This document shows, piece by piece, positions 6,719 through 8,084 of a DNA stretch of 8,084 bases (position 1 is its first letter; each line of letters begins with the position of its first letter). Source of the stretch: an uncultured Collinsella sp. (GTDB taxonomy: Bacteria; Actinomycetota; Coriobacteriia; Coriobacteriales; Coriobacteriaceae); the NCBI GenBank assembly GCA_902482185.1, contig CABSZR010000057.1:1-8084 (forward strand), read 5' to 3'. A model generated the notes under the pieces. That model was not told the DNA's origin. It made no database searches and was given only the letters and a program-made list of their open reading frames with translations. The position numbers were made by a program, and so were the translations under genes.

Positions 6719-7528
6719 ATGTCGTTTCTAACCTCGATGTTCAAGACCGAAAAGCCGGTTATCGGAATGCTGCACCTGCGTCCTCTGCCGGGCGATCCAC
6801 TGTATTACCCGGGCGGAAGCGTGTCGCAGGTCGTGGAAGCTGCCAAGCGCGATCTCGAGGCGTTGCAGCAGGGCGGTGTCGATGGCATTTTGATTACCAA
6901 TGAGCTCTCGATGCCCTATGAGCAGCACGTTTCTCCCTCAACCCTTGCATCGATGGGCTATGTAATCGGGGCTCTATCCCATGATCTGTCGACCCCTTGG
7001 GGAGCTGAGGCTATTTACGATGGTGATGCCACAATCGAGCTGTGCGCTGCCGTCGACGCGCAGTTCACACGCTGCAATTTTTGCGGTGCCTGGGCCGGTG
7101 ATCTTGGGCTGATTAACCGAGATTTCGCTCACACCATGCGTCGCAAGGCGGCGCTGCGCTTGGACGACCTCAAGCTTTTTCACTTCATCACGAGCGAGGG
7201 GGAGGTTTATCTCAACGACCGCACGACTGCGGACATTGCCGATTCACTTCTCTTTAATTGCCTTCCGGATGCAATGGTCATCGGCGGTTCGGCTGCCGGT
7301 CGTGGCGCTTCGGGCGAGCTTGCCGATGAAGTCCGCGAGCGTGTTGGCGAAGTACCCGTGGTATGTGGCACCGGTTGTCGCGAAAATACCGTGGCTGACG
7401 TATTTGCTCACTACGATGGCGCGTTTGTCGGCACCTGCTTAAAGCGCGACGGAAAGCTGGATGCCCCGGTTGATGTTGAGCGGGTAGCTCGTTTTATGGC
7501 TGCCGCTCGTACGGCGCGAGGGGAGTAG
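6719..7528 (+). CDS. BtpA/SgcQ-family TIM-barrel protein
   Basis: This 269-residue protein fits PF03437. It opens with KPVIGMLHLRPLPGDPLYY (12-30), the family's clearest signature, followed by GGVDGILITNELSMPY, QFTRCNFCGAWAGDLG (115-130), PDAMVIGGSAAG, VVCGTGCRENT (C216, T218) and a final GTCLKRDGK with PVDVERVARF, all in the expected order. BtpA was first linked to photosystem I in cyanobacteria. Most bacterial members, such as E. coli SgcQ, sit in carbohydrate operons, and their reaction is not settled; the late GGSAAG and GTG loops resemble phosphate-binding loops of other TIM barrels. The central segment is divergent: the usual GVNVLRND-like strand reads GAEAIYDGD, and the usual RVN reads RCN. 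There is no thylakoid context here, so a catabolic role on a sugar phosphate is more likely. It lies 33 nt after the YjbQ gene and 6 nt before the FGGY kinase. Confidence 0.87.
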   Translation: MSFLTSMFKTEKPVIGMLHLRPLPGDPLYYPGGSVSQVVEAAKRDLEALQQGGVDGILITNELSMPYEQHVSPSTLASMGYVIGALSHDLSTPWGAEAIYDGDATIELCAAVDAQFTRCNFCGAWAGDLGLINRDFAHTMRRKAALRLDDLKLFHFITSEGEVYLNDRTTADIADSLLFNCLPDAMVIGGSAAGRGASGELADEVRERVGEVPVVCGTGCRENTVADVFAHYDGAFVGTCLKRDGKLDAPVDVERVARFMAAARTARGE

Positions 7529-7534
7529 GCACCT

Positions 7535-8084
7535 ATGGCGCTCTATCTGGGTATTGATATTGGGACAAGCGCCTCTAAAGGCGTTTTAATCGATGATCGA
7601 TGCAACATCGTTTGCCAAGCCTCTTGTGGACATGAGACGGACAACCCGTGTGACGGATGGTACCAGCATGATGCGGAGGCAGTTTGGTGGGGCGATTTTT
7701 GCCGCTTGTCGCGCGAGCTGGTGGCGCGATCGGGGGTTAACGCGGCACAGATCGGATGCGTGGGCCTTTCCGCATTGGGTTGCGACTGTGTGCCGGTCGA
7801 TACCGAGTGCAACGCGCTGGCGCCCGCGATTTTGTATGGAGTCGATGCACGTTCGAAGCCGCAGATTGACGAGCTTCTTTCCGAATATGGGTCAGATCGC
7901 GCACGCGAGCTTTTCGGGCACGATCCCTGTTCGTCAGATATTGCTCCCAAGATCTTGTGGTTTAAGGAGAATATGCCCGAGGTGCACGAACGTGCCGCGA
8001 AGTTCCTGACGGCGTCATCGTTTCTATGCGCAAAGTTGACGGGGCGTTTTACGGTGGACCGTTATTTGGCGGAGGATTTTCTTC
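7535..8084 (+). CDS. FGGY-family carbohydrate kinase, N-terminal 183 residues (cut by window end)
   Basis: The frame is open from ATG 7535 to the last base, giving 183 complete codons of a family usually near 480-520 residues. YLGIDIGTSASKGVLID (4-20) is the N-terminal nucleotide-phosphate loop of the actin-like fold. GWYQHDAEAVWW (41-52) matches the GWxEqDpexWW motif. VGLSALGCDCVPVD (76-89) and AILYGVDARS (98-107) match the sugar-side segments, where the usual W-x-D-x-R reads Y-G-V-D-A-R. KILWFKENMPEV (139-150), KFLTASSFL and KLTGRFTVDRY follow in family order. The catalytic Asp of the second domain lies beyond the window. The fragment is cysteine-rich, with 11 Cys in 183 residues. Its ribosome site is GGGGAG at 7520-7525, overlapping the end of the BtpA-family gene. 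It should phosphorylate a ketose or polyol of the pathway; which one cannot be told. Confidence 0.9.
   Translation, partial: MALYLGIDIGTSASKGVLIDDRCNIVCQASCGHETDNPCDGWYQHDAEAVWWGDFCRLSRELVARSGVNAAQIGCVGLSALGCDCVPVDTECNALAPAILYGVDARSKPQIDELLSEYGSDRARELFGHDPCSSDIAPKILWFKENMPEVHERAAKFLTASSFLCAKLTGRFTVDRYLAEDFL

Noticed and set aside
7593..8009. A 138-codon + strand frame inside the FGGY kinase region
   Set aside because: The frame starting at ATG 7535 encodes clear FGGY motifs over the whole stretch to the window end, so the other frame is a shadow.
1..8084. CRISPR array, tRNA or rRNA gene, insertion sequence, phage gene
   Set aside because: No direct-repeat array, terminal inverted repeats, transposase motifs or structured RNA signature was seen; nearly all the window is coding on one strand.

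Overview
The window is a dense set of ten genes, all on the + strand, running from the last codons of a membrane protein to the first third of an FGGY-family sugar kinase. The sequence is GC-rich, has strong AAGGAG-type ribosome binding sites, short intergenic gaps (1 to 33 nt for most junctions), a marked C/T third-position arginine bias in two genes, and no sign of phage or insertion sequences. The style and gene content suggest a gut actinobacterium of the Coriobacteriia, perhaps Collinsella or a relative. That placement is an inference from style and content, not a match to a known genome.

Layout. (1) 1-90: hydrophobic C-terminus of a membrane protein, probably the uptake system. (2) 100-1683: YtcJ-like amidohydrolase_3 protein. 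(3) 1685-2536: FrlC-like TIM-barrel epimerase. (4) 2598-3566: FrlB-like SIS-domain deglycase. (5) 3581-4444: FrlD-like PfkB kinase. A 121-nt gap follows, with a perfect 15-bp hairpin that looks like an intrinsic terminator or attenuator. (6) 4566-5366: a second, divergent FrlD-like kinase. (7) 5394-6254: amidohydrolase_2 TIM-barrel protein. (8) 6257-6685: YjbQ/UPF0047 protein. (9) 6719-7528: BtpA/SgcQ-family protein. (10) 7535-8084 and beyond: FGGY carbohydrate kinase, cut by the window end.

How it may work. Genes 3, 4 and 5 match the three enzymes of Amadori-compound (fructoselysine) use in E. coli. FrlC interconverts fructoselysine and its 3-epimer psicoselysine, FrlD phosphorylates the fructosamine at C6, and FrlB splits the product into glucose 6-phosphate and the free amine or amino acid. 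The core therefore most likely catabolises a glycated amino acid or related sugar-amine; use of fructoselysine by a human-gut Collinsella has been reported. What the classical frl operon does not contain is everything around this core: a second FrlD-like kinase, two amidohydrolase-fold proteins that both seem to lack canonical metal ligands, a YjbQ protein, a BtpA-family barrel and an FGGY kinase. Genes 6-10 may form a second module for a different sugar-amine or a side product. This extended cluster is the best candidate for an undescribed system here.

The hairpin between the two kinases coincides with a clear change in arginine codon choice: 29 of 29 codons are CGT/CGC in genes 4 and 5, against 4 of 11 in gene 6. 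This suggests that the core enzymes are made at higher level and that expression drops after the first kinase.
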